Positions 28,631 to 37,796 are shown, counted from the first letter of the stretch. The stretch: 64,000 nucleotides of DNA from Variovorax davisae (GCF_030316845.1 NZ_JASZYS010000004.1:62001-126000); one strand, 5' to 3'. Notes: generated by a model not told the origin, from the sequence alone. Made by a program: numbers and translations.

Positions 28631-29301
28631 GTTTGCGCCGCCGCATTGCGACGCTGTCGACGGCGTTGCTTGCGGCCGGGCTGCTGGCCGGCTGTTCGCT
28701 GCAGCCCACCGCGCCGGGCGACGAGGCCGGCGGCGCCCCGTTCCGCCTGCGGCCGCTGGCCAAGCAGCCGGCCTTGCCGCCCGGCGCACCGCCACGCTCC
28801 GCCGTGCCGTCGGTGCGCTACGACCTGGCCGTGTCGGGCGCCGGTGAGCTCGGTCCCGACGACGGCATCCCGGGCGACGAGGGCGGGCGCGAGATCTTCG
28901 AGCGCGGCGGCGCGTCCTGGTACGGCATCCAGTTCCACCAGCGCAAGACCGCCAGCGGCGAACGCTTCGACATGACGGCCTTCACGGCGGCGCACAAGAC
29001 GCTGCCGTTCAACACCCGCGTCTGCGTGCGCAGCCTGGTCAACGGCCGCGAGGTGCTGGTGCGCATCAACGACCGCGGTCCCTACGCCTCGGGCCGCATC
29101 ATCGACCTCAGCCGGGCCGCGGCCGAAGAGATCGGGATGCTCGGCATGGGCATCAAGACGGTGGCGCTGTCGATCGCCGACAAGGACACCGACCGCTGCG
29201 GCGGCACGGAAGTCGGCGCCGCCGAGACGCCGGCCCAGGCGGCGCCGGAGCCGGCGCCGAAGCCGGCCCGCAAGATCCTGCCGACGCGCAAGCGCCGCTG
29301 A
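28627..29301 (+). CDS. rlpA: RlpA family lipoprotein, septal lytic transglycosylase
   Basis: A 224-residue outer-membrane lipoprotein: the lipobox LLAGCS sets the lipidated Cys near residue 23. A double-psi beta-barrel domain covers about residues 95-190, with ASWYGIQFHQRKTASGE and VRINDRGPYASGRIIDLS including the catalytic aspartate of Pseudomonas RlpA. The C-terminus is a proline/alanine-rich tail ending in basic residues; there is no SPOR domain, so septal targeting by denuded glycan is not obvious. The ATG overlaps the metF stop as ATGA. Confidence 0.9.
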   Translation: MSLRRRIATLSTALLAAGLLAGCSLQPTAPGDEAGGAPFRLRPLAKQPALPPGAPPRSAVPSVRYDLAVSGAGELGPDDGIPGDEGGREIFERGGASWYGIQFHQRKTASGERFDMTAFTAAHKTLPFNTRVCVRSLVNGREVLVRINDRGPYASGRIIDLSRAAAEEIGMLGMGIKTVALSIADKDTDRCGGTEVGAAETPAQAAPEPAPKPARKILPTRKRR

Positions 29302-29306
29302 CGGCC

Positions 29307-30236
29307 TCAGCCGCCGCTGTCGAGCGAGTGGGTCGCGTTGCGGTCCTGCGCCAGCCGCTCGGCCATCTGCGGCAGGGCCGCCGCCAGCAGCGGTTTCAGC
29401 GTGTAGGGCGGATTGATCAGGAACATGCCGCTGGCCGGCAGGCCCGGACGGTGCGTGGCGCCGGTCGCGTCGGTCGTGATCTTGCTCGACTTGACCGTCA
29501 GCGTGGCGTGCAGCCAGGACTTGCCGGCCTTGGTGGCCATCGTCTTGAGGCGGCGCGGCAGGTCGTGCGCTTCGGGCCGCGGAATGATCGGATACCAGAC
29601 GGCGTAGGTGCCGGTGGCGAAGCGCTTGAGCGCCTCGCCCACGAAGTCGAGCACGCGGGCGTAGTCGCTCTTGATCTCGTAGCTGGGGTCGCACAGCACC
29701 AGCGCGCGCCGAGACGGCGGCGGCAGGAACTTGGTGGCACTGCCGAAGCCATCGTCGCGCAGCACCGCGATCTGGCGGCCGGCCTCGAGTTGGGCGATGT
29801 TGGCGTCGAGCGTCCGGGCATCGGTCGGATGCAGTTCGAACAGCTTGAGCTTGTCGTGCTCGCGCAGCAGGTGATGGACGATGAAGGGCGAGCCCGGGTA
29901 GATCTTGGCGCCGCCCTTGGGATTGAAGTCGCCCACCACCGCGAGGTAGCGGGCGAGGGCGTCGGCCAGGGGGGCTTCGGGTTCGGCGGCCTTGGCGCCC
30001 TTCGGGGGCGTCGGCCTGGCGCCGCCGCCGATCAGTCGCAGCACGCCGTCGGCGGCCTCGCCGCTGGTGCCGGCGTAGTCGCCGTCGAGCCGGTAGAGGC
30101 CGGCGCCGGCGTGGGTGTCGACCACCGTGAGGGCGGTCTCCTTCTCGAGCAGGTGTTCGAGCGTGGCAATCAGGACCGTGTGCTTGAGCACGTCGGCGTG
30201 GTTGCCGGCATGGAAGGCGTGGCGGTAACTGAACAT
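29307..30236 (-). CDS. rlmJ: 23S rRNA (adenine-N6)-methyltransferase RlmJ
   Basis: A 309-residue methyltransferase that modifies A2030 of 23S rRNA in E. coli. The opening FSYRHAFHAGNHADVLKHTV is nearly invariant in RlmJ; the catalytic D-P-P-Y-type motif appears as LCDPSYEIKSDY near residue 180 and the SAM-binding region as VDTHAGAGLY near 38. The inserted PTPPKGAKAAEPEAP loop around residue 77 is low complexity and probably surface-exposed. It ends five bases from rlpA (convergent). Confidence 0.93.
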   Translation of the reverse strand: MFSYRHAFHAGNHADVLKHTVLIATLEHLLEKETALTVVDTHAGAGLYRLDGDYAGTSGEAADGVLRLIGGGARPTPPKGAKAAEPEAPLADALARYLAVVGDFNPKGGAKIYPGSPFIVHHLLREHDKLKLFELHPTDARTLDANIAQLEAGRQIAVLRDDGFGSATKFLPPPSRRALVLCDPSYEIKSDYARVLDFVGEALKRFATGTYAVWYPIIPRPEAHDLPRRLKTMATKAGKSWLHATLTVKSSKITTDATGATHRPGLPASGMFLINPPYTLKPLLAAALPQMAERLAQDRNATHSLDSGG

Positions 30237-30311
30237 GAGGAATAGTGCCTGGAAGATGATCTGGAGGTCGCTAGACTCTCGCGCTGTAACATTAAATTAC
30301 AAGGAGCGAGG

Positions 30312-31004
30312 ATGCGAGGAGCTGGATGGCGATTCTGGGGCCTGTGCGCATGCGCGGGCGTCCTCTCTATTCTGACCGGCTGTGCGTCGGTCACGCACGG
30401 TACCACCCAGTCGCTCAAGGTCGAAACCCTGACGCCGGACGGCAAGACCGTCGAGGGCGCCGAGTGCCGGCTGTCGAACGACAAGGGCGATGCACTCACG
30501 CAGTCCGGCCAGAGCGTGCTGGTGCGCCGTTCCGGCGCCAATCTCCGGGTCGAATGCACCCAGGCCGGGCTGCCGCCGGCGACCGGCCAGGCGGTGTCGC
30601 GCGTCAATGCCGGGATGGTCGGCAACATCGTGGTCGGCGGCGTGATCGGCGCCGCCATCGATGTCGGCAGCGGCGCCGGCTACAACTACCCCAGCTGGAT
30701 GCGGCTCGTGTTCGGCGAGGAGCGCAGCTACGACCGCAGCACCCAGCAGGGCGACCAGCCGGTCGCCGGCGTGGTGCAGGGCGCCACCCGGCTGGCCGCC
30801 GCATCGAAGCCTGCGGGCGACGCCCCGGTGGCGCAGCGCAAGGCCGAGCCGGCCGAGGGCGTCCGACCGCCGCCCGCGGCACTCGCGCCTGCCACGCCGC
30901 CCGTCGCCGCGGCGCCCGCGCAGCCGGCCGTGGCGACCGCCGCGTCCTCCCCGTCGCGGGTCTCGCTGGACGACCTCAATGCCCTGCTGCCAGCCCGGAA
31001 GTGA
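30312..31004 (+). CDS. hypothetical lipoprotein, 230 residues
   Basis: A lipoprotein with lipobox LTGC (Cys near residue 24), then a globular part (residues 30-130) with CRLSNDKG and VECTQAGLP strands and a glycine-rich segment VGNIVVGGVIGAAIDVGSGAG that resembles membrane-associated glycine zippers in small outer-membrane lipoproteins. The tail (150-220) is a proline/alanine-rich linker. AAGGAG eight bases upstream fixes the ATG at 30312. No family recognised beyond that. It sits 12 bases before the protease-like gene and is probably in its operon. Confidence 0.8.
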   Translation: MRGAGWRFWGLCACAGVLSILTGCASVTHGTTQSLKVETLTPDGKTVEGAECRLSNDKGDALTQSGQSVLVRRSGANLRVECTQAGLPPATGQAVSRVNAGMVGNIVVGGVIGAAIDVGSGAGYNYPSWMRLVFGEERSYDRSTQQGDQPVAGVVQGATRLAAASKPAGDAPVAQRKAEPAEGVRPPPAALAPATPPVAAAPAQPAVATAASSPSRVSLDDLNALLPARK

Positions 31005-31016
31005 GTGAGGACGGCC

Positions 31017-32291
31017 ATGAACTTCACGAAGATCTTCCGCATCGTTCTGGCCGGCGCCTGCCCGGCCCTCGCCGCAGGCCCCGCGGCGGCACTGGAGCCG
31101 GACGCGCTGTTCGCCAGGCTGTCGCCCTCCGTCTGGACCGTCCGCACCTTCGACGCCCAGGAGCGTCCGCTGCGCACCGGCAGCGCCGTGGTGGTGGCGC
31201 CGGGCCGGCTGGTGACCCGCTGCCGCGTGCTGGCCAAGGCGGCCAGCGTCGTGATCCGGCAGGACAACGTCACCTACGGTGCCACGCTCGAGCATCCGGA
31301 CGTCGAGCGCGACCTGTGCCAGATCCAGGTGGCGAACTTCCGCGCGGCGCCGGTCGCGGTCGCGCCGGCGGGCTCGGCGCGCGTCGGGCAGAAGGTCTAT
31401 GCGATCGGCAGCCCGCGGGGGGTCGAGAACACCCTCGGCGAGGGCATGCTCACGGGGCTGCGCGGAGGCGACGAGGGCGACGAGCGCCTGTTGCAGACGA
31501 CCGTGGTGCTGGCCGCGGGCTCGGCCGGCGGCGGCCTGTTCGACAGCGAAGGCCGACTGCTCGGCCTCACGGCGCCCGGCGCCGAAGGGGCGGGTGGCTC
31601 GGCGGTGCCGGCCGATTTCCTGGCCGAGATCCCGGCCCGGGCCCAGGCCGCCCTGGCGCAGCGCCCGCGCGTCGTGGAAGGCAGCGCGGCGTCCGCCCCG
31701 GCGGCGGGGCGGGCCCCTGCGGGCGCGCCAGGCCTCGGCGATGCGTTGCGGCCCGGCGACGGGCTCGAATACGTGCGGGTCGACCGGCTGACGGGCAACC
31801 GGTCGCCGGTCATCTACCGGCTGGACCGCATCACCGGCGACGAGTGGATCTTCAACATGGGCGGCCGCATCGAACAGGCCGATGGCCGGGTGGTGTCGGT
31901 CACTTCGCCGGTCGGCGGCATGTTCGATGCATCGTCGCCGCCGGGCGGCTGGGGGCGCAAGGACGTCAAGCCCGGCATGCGCTGGCACATGGACTACGTG
32001 GCGGCGACCGGCGACAAGTGGCGGCACGAACTCGATGCCACGGTCATCGGCGAACGGACGCTGCGCATCGACGGCACCGAAGTGAAAGCGCTCGAGATCG
32101 CCTACACGGGCTGGATCTACGCCTCGTGGGGAACCGGGTCGTCCGCCGTCGGGACGCGCTTCATTGCCACGGCATGGTATGCCGCCAGCCTGGGGCGAGT
32201 GGTCCGTTTCGAGGCCGAGCACCGGCGTGCCAACGCGAACAGTTCGAACGAATCGCTGGAGCTGGTACGGGTGCTGAGGCAGGGCGCCTGA
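31017..32291 (+). CDS. trypsin-fold protein with degenerate catalytic triad (probable pseudoprotease)
   Basis: A 424-residue secreted protein (signal peptide ending near AAALEP, residue 25) with an S1C/HtrA-like protease domain at about residues 30-210 and an uncharacterised beta-rich C-terminal domain. Where active members read VTNCHV, this one reads LVTRCRVLA, so the catalytic histidine is arginine; the aspartate region DLCQIQV is kept; where they read GSSGGGLFD this one reads GSAGGGLFD, so the nucleophile is alanine. Two of three triad residues are therefore missing and hydrolysis is unlikely. There is no PDZ domain. A binding or chaperone role is possible, with the lipoprotein upstream as a partner candidate. 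Confidence 0.85.
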   Translation: MNFTKIFRIVLAGACPALAAGPAAALEPDALFARLSPSVWTVRTFDAQERPLRTGSAVVVAPGRLVTRCRVLAKAASVVIRQDNVTYGATLEHPDVERDLCQIQVANFRAAPVAVAPAGSARVGQKVYAIGSPRGVENTLGEGMLTGLRGGDEGDERLLQTTVVLAAGSAGGGLFDSEGRLLGLTAPGAEGAGGSAVPADFLAEIPARAQAALAQRPRVVEGSAASAPAAGRAPAGAPGLGDALRPGDGLEYVRVDRLTGNRSPVIYRLDRITGDEWIFNMGGRIEQADGRVVSVTSPVGGMFDASSPPGGWGRKDVKPGMRWHMDYVAATGDKWRHELDATVIGERTLRIDGTEVKALEIAYTGWIYASWGTGSSAVGTRFIATAWYAASLGRVVRFEAEHRRANANSSNESLELVRVLRQGA

Positions 32292-32301
32292 CCCCCCCGA
32301 T

Positions 32302-32331
32302 TTGCCTCCGGGGCTCGATTCTTCATATAAT
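32302..32331 (+). promoter_or_regulatory. sigma-70 promoter of rplM-rpsI
   Basis: TTGCCT (32302-32307) and a perfect TATAAT (32326-32331) are separated by 18 bases, ten bases past the preceding stop. This is the best sigma-70 match I see in the window and fits a ribosomal protein operon. Confidence 0.75.
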
Positions 32332-32337
32332 GGAGGG

Positions 32338-32477
32338 CTTCGCAGCGCTTTAGTGGCCCCGCGGCGAAGTCAGGAACCCGCTTGCGCGGGAACCAGCTAC
32401 CCACCTAAGAGATTCCCGCCAGAGGAACGCCGACCGTGGAAAAGGGCCCGCCAAACCCTCTTCAGAAGAGAAAACTC
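32338..32477 (+). promoter_or_regulatory. rplM leader (5' untranslated region)
   Basis: About 140 bases lie between the promoter and the rplM ATG. They contain a stable hairpin CCCGC-TTGC-GCGGG at 32377-32390. Ribosomal protein operons are often feedback-controlled through such leaders, and L13 leaders are described in Firmicutes; whether this one binds L13 is not known. Confidence 0.45.
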
Positions 32478-32909
32478 ATGACCAAAACGTTCAGCGCCAA
32501 GCCCGCTGACGTGACGCACGAGTGGTTTGTGATTGACGCGACCGACAAGGTCCTCGGACGAGTAGCCAGCGAAGTTGCTCTCCGTTTGCGCGGCAAACAC
32601 AAGGCCATTTACACGCCTCACGTCGACACCGGTGACTTCATCGTCATCATCAACGCAGCCCAGCTGCGCGTCACCGGCGCCAAGCCGATCGACAAGGTGT
32701 ACTACCGTCACTCGGGCTACCCGGGCGGTATCACCGCGACGAACTTCCGCGACATGCAAGCCAAGCACCCGGGCCGCGCCCTGGAAAAGGCCGTCAAGGG
32801 CATGCTGCCCAAGGGCCCGCTCGGCTACGCGATGATCAAGAAACTCAAGGTGTACGGTGGTGCAGAGCACCCGCATACCGCCCAACAGCCCAAAGTGCTG
32901 GAACTGTAA
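32478..32909 (+). CDS. rplM: 50S ribosomal protein L13
   Basis: A 143-residue L13, essential in early 50S assembly. [40 protein letters not shown] strands (given in part) and the closing [16 protein letters not shown] are standard. The ATG at 32478 has the normal length; a longer GTG start at 32436 is rejected. It is followed by rpsI after 12 bases, the usual pair. Confidence 0.98.
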   Translation: MTKTFSAKPADVTHEWFVIDATDKVLGRVASEVALRLRGKHKAIYTPHVDTGDFIVIINAAQLRVTGAKPIDKVYYRHSGYPGGITATNFRDMQAKHPGRALEKAVKGMLPKGPLGYAMIKKLKVYGGAEHPHTAQQPKVLEL

Positions 32910-32921
32910 GGAGCCTTGAGA

Positions 32922-33314
32922 ATGATTGGTGAATGGAACAATGGCACCGGCCGTCGCAAATCCAGCGTCGCCCGCGTGTTCATCAAGAAGGGCACCGGCA
33001 AGATCACGGTCAATGGCAAGGACATCCAGGCTTATTTCGGCCGGGAAACCTCCATCATGATCGCGAAGCAGCCGCTGTTCCTGACGAACAACGTCGAAAC
33101 CTTCGACATCATGATCAACGTCGCCGGCGGCGGTGAATCGGGTCAGGCCGGCGCGGCGCGCCACGGCATCACCCGCGCGCTGATCGACTACGACGCGACG
33201 CTCAAGCCGGTGCTGAGCCAGGCTGGCTTCGTGACGCGCGACGCGCGTGAAGTCGAGCGTAAAAAGGTCGGTCTGCATTCCGCACGCCGCCGCAAGCAGT
33301 TCTCCAAGCGCTAA
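32922..33314 (+). CDS. rpsI: 30S ribosomal protein S9
   Basis: A 130-residue S9 with [18 protein letters not shown] near the start and the invariant basic tail [12 protein letters not shown] that reaches the P-site tRNA. AAGGAG about nine bases before the ATG at 32922 fixes the start. It completes the rplM-rpsI operon, and a clear terminator follows. Confidence 0.98.
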   Translation: MIGEWNNGTGRRKSSVARVFIKKGTGKITVNGKDIQAYFGRETSIMIAKQPLFLTNNVETFDIMINVAGGGESGQAGAARHGITRALIDYDATLKPVLSQAGFVTRDAREVERKKVGLHSARRRKQFSKR

Positions 33315-33346
33315 GGCGCTTGGGCTTACCGCTCGCAATGTCAAGA

Positions 33347-33369
33347 AACCGCCTTCGGGCGGTTTTTTG
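33347..33369 (+). terminator. Rho-independent terminator after rpsI
   Basis: AAACCGCC and GGCGGTTT form a perfect eight-pair stem closed by a TTCG tetraloop, followed by a run of T. It lies 33 bases after the rpsI stop. Confidence 0.9.
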
Positions 33370-33429
33370 TTGGTTGAAGTAGCATTCGTCGATCGGCCGC
33401 ACATTCGGCCCCACAGGAGTCCCCTCACA

Positions 33430-33801
33430 ATGAGCGCCGTTGCAGAAACCATCCAGACCCCGGCCATGATGCCCGAGCCGATCGTCTTCACCGACAGCGC
33501 GGCCGCCAAGGTCGCCGACCTGATCGCCGAAGAAGGCAATCCCGACCTCAAGCTGCGCGTGTTCGTGCAGGGTGGCGGCTGCTCGGGCTTCCAGTACGGC
33601 TTCACCTTCGACGAGATCACCAACGAAGACGACACCACCATGACCAAGAACGGTGTCTCGCTGCTGATCGACGCCATGAGCTACCAGTACCTGGTCGGCG
33701 CCGAGATCGACTACAAGGAAGACCTGCAGGGCGCCCAGTTCGTGATCAAGAACCCGAACGCGACCAGCACCTGCGGCTGCGGCTCGAGCTTCTCGGCCTG
33801 A
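33430..33801 (+). CDS. erpA: iron-sulfur cluster insertion protein ErpA
   Basis: A 123-residue A-type carrier that delivers Fe-S clusters to apoproteins. The three cluster ligands are in [13 protein letters not shown] (near residue 55) and [10 protein letters not shown] (near 115-119), and ITNEDDTTM is typical of the ErpA branch. The ATG at 33430 is used; upstream in-frame sequence runs through the rpsI terminator and is not coding. Confidence 0.95.
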   Translation: MSAVAETIQTPAMMPEPIVFTDSAAAKVADLIAEEGNPDLKLRVFVQGGGCSGFQYGFTFDEITNEDDTTMTKNGVSLLIDAMSYQYLVGAEIDYKEDLQGAQFVIKNPNATSTCGCGSSFSA

Positions 33802-33825
33802 GGTGCCGGCGCATCGCCGCCCCTG

Positions 33826-33851
33826 AAAAAGCCGCCTTCGGGCGGCTTTTT
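33826..33851 (+). terminator. Rho-independent terminator after erpA
   Basis: AAAAAGCCGCC and GGCGGCTTTTT pair around a TTCG tetraloop, 24 bases after the erpA stop. The symmetric A and T runs would also let it work in the other direction. Confidence 0.9.
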
Positions 33852-33877
33852 GCTGCCCGCTCTCCTTCTCCCGACCG

Positions 33878-35296
33878 ATGACTTCCCCCGAATCCCCTCG
33901 CAAGAGCTTGCTGTGGCTGGTGGCCGTCGGCTTCTTCATGCAGACGCTGGACGCCACCATCATCAACACCGCGCTGCCGGCGATGGCCGCCAGCCTCGGC
34001 GAGAGCCCGCTGCGGATGCAGTCGGTGGTGGTGGCCTATGCGCTCACGATGGCGATGCTGATCCCCGCCTCGGGGTGGATCGCCGACCGCTTCGGCACCC
34101 GGCGGGTCTTCTTCTCGGCCATCGTGCTGTTCGTGATCGGCTCGGTGCTGTGCGCCCTGTCGCGCGGCATCGGCCAGCTGGTCGCGGCGCGGGTGGTGCA
34201 GGGCATGGGCGGGGCGCTGCTGCTGCCGGTCGGCCGGCTGGCGCTGCTGCGCTCGGTGCCGCGGGCCGAGTTCCTGGCGGCGATGAGCTTCGTCGCCATC
34301 CCGGGCCTCATCGGCCCGCTGATGGGGCCGACCCTGGGTGGCTGGCTGGTGCAGTACGCCTCCTGGCACTGGATCTTCCTCATCAACGTGCCGGTGGGCC
34401 TGGCCGGCTGCATCGCCACGCTCTATTTCATGCCCGACCTGCGGGCCGCGCTGCAGCGGCGCTTCGACGGCGTGGGCTATGCGATGCTGGCCTTCGGCAT
34501 GGTGGCGGTCTCGCTGGCGATCGACGGCGTGTCGGGCCTCGGGCTGCACGGCGTCGGCGTGGTGGTGCTGATGATCTTCGGCTTCGCCAGCATCACGGCC
34601 TACTGGCTGCACGCGCAGCGGCGGTCCGACCCGCTGTTCGAGCCGGCGCTGTTCGGCATCCCGACCCTGAGCATCGGGCTGCTGGGCAATCTGTTCTCGC
34701 GCCTGGGCAGCGGCTGCATGCCCTTCCTGGTGCCGCTGCTGCTGCAGGTGTCGATGAACTATTCGCCGCTGAAGGCCGGGCTCATGATGCTGCCGATCGC
34801 GCTCGCCGGGATGGCGATGAAGCGCTTCGCCACGCCGCTGATCCTGCGTTACGGCTATCGCCGGGTGCTGGTGGTCAACACCGCGCTGGTGGGCCTGACG
34901 ATGGCCAGTTTCGGGCTGGCCACGCCGGACCAGCCGGCTGCGCTGCAGATCGTGCAGCTGCTCGTGTTCGGCGCCGTCAATTCGCTGCAGTTCACGGCGA
35001 TGAACACGATCACGCTCAAGGACCTGGACGGCAGCATGGCCAGCAGCGGCAACACGCTGCTGTCGATGGTCCAGATGCTGGCGATGAGCATGGGCGTGGC
35101 CGCCGCCAGCGCGGTGCTGGGCGGCTACACCGAGGTGTTCGGCAGCACGACGCCGCTGGCCACCCTGCATGCCTTCGAGGCCACCTTCGCCAGCATGGGG
35201 CTGGTCACGCTGGCTTCGGCCTTGATCTTCTGGCACCTGCCGCCCGAAGCCCGGGCGGTGCAGCCGGCCCAGCCCGAGGTCTCGGGCCAGGGCTGA
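33878..35296 (+). CDS. MFS multidrug exporter, DHA2 (EmrB/QacA) family
   Basis: A 472-residue drug:proton antiporter with about 14 membrane segments. The TM1 motif FFMQTLDATIINTALPAMA is diagnostic for DHA2, followed by GWIADRFGTRRVFF (motif A) and VAARVVQGMGGALLLPVGR. It resembles MdtD/HsrA-type transporters. No EmrA-like adaptor or regulator is adjacent. It converges with anmK, the two stops abutting as TGATCA. Confidence 0.9.
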   Translation: MTSPESPRKSLLWLVAVGFFMQTLDATIINTALPAMAASLGESPLRMQSVVVAYALTMAMLIPASGWIADRFGTRRVFFSAIVLFVIGSVLCALSRGIGQLVAARVVQGMGGALLLPVGRLALLRSVPRAEFLAAMSFVAIPGLIGPLMGPTLGGWLVQYASWHWIFLINVPVGLAGCIATLYFMPDLRAALQRRFDGVGYAMLAFGMVAVSLAIDGVSGLGLHGVGVVVLMIFGFASITAYWLHAQRRSDPLFEPALFGIPTLSIGLLGNLFSRLGSGCMPFLVPLLLQVSMNYSPLKAGLMMLPIALAGMAMKRFATPLILRYGYRRVLVVNTALVGLTMASFGLATPDQPAALQIVQLLVFGAVNSLQFTAMNTITLKDLDGSMASSGNTLLSMVQMLAMSMGVAAASAVLGGYTEVFGSTTPLATLHAFEATFASMGLVTLASALIFWHLPPEARAVQPAQPEVSGQG

Positions 35297-36406
35297 TCAG
35301 GCGGGGTAAAGGCTCCCCAGCACCCGCGGGCCGCGGGCGCCGGTGACGCTGGCGAGGTTGCCGGCTTCACCGTGCAGGGTGGCGCGCGCCAGCCAGGCGA
35401 AGGCCGCGGCCTCGACCTCCTGCGGCGGCAAGCCGCGCTCGGCGGACGACACCACCTCGACCGCGGGCAGCAAGGCGCGCAGCCGGGCCAGCAGATGCTG
35501 GTTCAGCGCGCCGCCGCCGCAGACGATCAGGGTCCGGCTGTCGGCGCCGTGGCGCAGCAGATGGGCCGCGCAGCTGCTCGCGGTGAGCTCGGTCAGGGTC
35601 GCCTGCACGTCGGACGGCTTCGCCTCGGAGGTGCCCAGGTGCGAGGCCAGCCAGTTCGGATGGAACAGGTCGCGCCCGGTGCTCTTCGGCGGCTGCTTGG
35701 CGAAATAGGGCTCGGCCAGGAGCCGGGCCAGCAGTTCCGGCAGCACCCGGCCGCTGGCGGCCCACTGGCCGCCGGCGTCGTAGGGCTGGCCGATGTGGGT
35801 CTGGCACCAATGGTCGATCAGCGCGTTGCCGGGGCCGCAATCGAAGCCCAGCACGGTGCCGGCGCCGGCCGGCAGCAGGCTCAGGTTGGCGATGCCGCCG
35901 ATGTTCAGCACCGCCACCGCCTGGTCGGGGCGGGCGAACAGGGCGCGGTGGAAGCCCGGCACCAGGGGCGCCCCCTGGCCGCCTGCCGCCAGGTCGCGGC
36001 TGCGGAAGTCGGCCACCACCCGGATGCCGGTGAGCTCGGCCAGCAGCGACGGATTGTTGATCTGCAGCGTGTAGCCGACCTCGTCGAACTCGCCCGGGCG
36101 GTGGCGGACGGTCTGGCCGTGGGCGCCGATGGCGGCAATGGCGTCGACCGCCAGGCCGGAGTCGTCCAGCAGTTGCTGCACCACCTGCGCGTAGACCCGG
36201 GCCAGGCCGTTGCCGGCCAGGGCGGCCCGGTGCAGTTCGTTGCTGCCGGGGCTATTGAGCGCCATCAGCTCGGCCCGCAGCGTCACGGGGAAGGGGGCCG
36301 TCGCATAGCCCTGGACGGTGATGCCGCCGTCCGAGAGATCCGCCAGGACGCCGTCCACCCCGTCCAGCGAAGTGCCCGACATCAGGCCGATGAAAAAGTC
36401 AGCCAT
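35297..36406 (-). CDS. anmK: anhydro-N-acetylmuramic acid kinase
   Basis: A 369-residue sugar kinase that opens and phosphorylates 1,6-anhydro-MurNAc in cell-wall recycling. FIGLMSGTSLDGVDGVLADL begins the ATP site; IGAHGQTVRHRPG, LNIGGIANLSLLPAG and FDCGPGNALIDHW are conserved. It lies 37 bases downstream of an M23 peptidase gene on the same strand, a sensible pairing of wall turnover and recycling. Confidence 0.96.
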   Translation of the reverse strand: MADFFIGLMSGTSLDGVDGVLADLSDGGITVQGYATAPFPVTLRAELMALNSPGSNELHRAALAGNGLARVYAQVVQQLLDDSGLAVDAIAAIGAHGQTVRHRPGEFDEVGYTLQINNPSLLAELTGIRVVADFRSRDLAAGGQGAPLVPGFHRALFARPDQAVAVLNIGGIANLSLLPAGAGTVLGFDCGPGNALIDHWCQTHIGQPYDAGGQWAASGRVLPELLARLLAEPYFAKQPPKSTGRDLFHPNWLASHLGTSEAKPSDVQATLTELTASSCAAHLLRHGADSRTLIVCGGGALNQHLLARLRALLPAVEVVSSAERGLPPQEVEAAAFAWLARATLHGEAGNLASVTGARGPRVLGSLYPA

Positions 36407-36443
36407 GGGCGGTCAGGCGGGGACGAGGCCGCGCGGCCGGCCG

Positions 36444-37796
36444 TCAGTCGGCGCTGGCCTGGACGACCGAGAAGGCCGCCGACAGCTCGGTGCGCGTGGC
36501 GAGCGCCAGCCGCTCGAAGGCGGCGCGGTTGGCCGCGGTGATGGGCGCGCCGCCGTCCTGCTGGGCGATCGTGGCCGGGTCGTGGTACTCGCCATTGACC
36601 CGGAACTCGAAATGCAGGTGCGGACCGGTGGCCCAGCCGGTGGAGCCGACGGCGCCGAGCGTCTGGCTCTGGCTGACGCTCTGGCCGACCTTGACGTCGA
36701 CCCGGCTCAGGTGGGCGTAGGCGGTTTCCTGATTGTTGTGATGCTTCAGGATGACGATGTTGCCGTAGCCGTTCTGGGTGCCGGCGAACTCGACCGTGCC
36801 GTCGCCGACCGCGCGCACCGGGGTGCCGGTGGGGGCGGCGAAGTCGATGCCGTGGTGCTGGCGCCAGCTGTTCAGGATCGGGTGCAGGCGCATCGCGAAG
36901 CCGCTGGTCACGCGCGAGAATTCGACCGGCGAGCTCAGGTAGGCACGCCGCAGGCTGTCGCCGTTGGGGCGGTAGTAGCCGCCCTTCTGGCCTGGCTCCT
37001 GGTACCAGAGTGCCTGGTAGAGCTTGCCGTTGCTCTCGAACTCGGCCGACAGCACCCGGCCGGTGCGCAGCGTCTGGCCGTCGGCGTCGAGTGTCTCGTA
37101 GACCACGGCGAAGCGGTCGCCCTTGCGCAGCGAGCGGAAATCGACGTCGCCCGAGAAGATGTCGGCCAGCTGGCTGGCGACCGGATCGGGAATGCGGGCG
37201 TCGTCGGTGGCGGCGAACAGCGAGGTCCGCACGACGCCGCTGGCGAGCCGGGTGCCGGGCGTCAGGGCGTCGGTTTCGGTGCGGGCGCGGAAACCGGTCG
37301 GGGTCTTCTCGACCACCAGGCGCTTGAAGCCGCCGTCGCCATCGGGCATCCAGCGGGCGCTGAGCTTCTTCAGGGCGTTTTCCTGGGTCGCCTCGGCGGT
37401 CACGGTGCGGCCAGGTCGGCTCAGCAGCGCGGCTCGGGCGTCGGCGTTGCCGCGCACGAAGGCGGCCGCCGCCGGATCGGCCAGGCCGAGGCGCTGCAGC
37501 AGGGCCTCGGCGGTGTCGCTCGAGCGCGTGATTTCGGTGCGGAAGAGCGTGAAGCTGTGGGCGTCCAGCGCTTCGATCTGGTCGGCAAAGGAGGCGGACG
37601 GTGCGACGGCCTCGAACACTTGCTTGACGGGGATCTCGGCCGCATCGGGGCCCAGCGAGGCGACGGCGAAGGCACCGCCACCGGCGGACAGCAGCAACGC
37701 GGCGATCGCAGCCGTGATCTGCTTCGGGTACGTCCGGAAGGTGTGAGCCACGCGCGAAGCAATCAGCTCCTCGGCGGCAAGAATGCCGTTGATCAA
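36444..37796 (-). CDS. M23 family metallopeptidase (MepM-like endopeptidase)
   Basis: A 450-residue cell-wall hydrolase with an N-terminal membrane anchor (ITAAIAALLLSAGGGAFAVA, about residues 27-46), a middle region with LysM/OapA-like folds, and an M23 zinc domain. The zinc ligands are seen in RLHPILNSWRQHHGIDFAAP (first His and Asp) and GPHLHFEFRV (HxH) near residues 305-400, so it should be active on peptidoglycan cross-links. Start seems to be TTG at 37796; a GTG 15 codons later is possible. It is divergent from tyrS and upstream of anmK. Confidence 0.9.
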   Translation of the reverse strand: MINGILAAEELIASRVAHTFRTYPKQITAAIAALLLSAGGGAFAVASLGPDAAEIPVKQVFEAVAPSASFADQIEALDAHSFTLFRTEITRSSDTAEALLQRLGLADPAAAAFVRGNADARAALLSRPGRTVTAEATQENALKKLSARWMPDGDGGFKRLVVEKTPTGFRARTETDALTPGTRLASGVVRTSLFAATDDARIPDPVASQLADIFSGDVDFRSLRKGDRFAVVYETLDADGQTLRTGRVLSAEFESNGKLYQALWYQEPGQKGGYYRPNGDSLRRAYLSSPVEFSRVTSGFAMRLHPILNSWRQHHGIDFAAPTGTPVRAVGDGTVEFAGTQNGYGNIVILKHHNNQETAYAHLSRVDVKVGQSVSQSQTLGAVGSTGWATGPHLHFEFRVNGEYHDPATIAQQDGGAPITAANRAAFERLALATRTELSAAFSVVQASAD

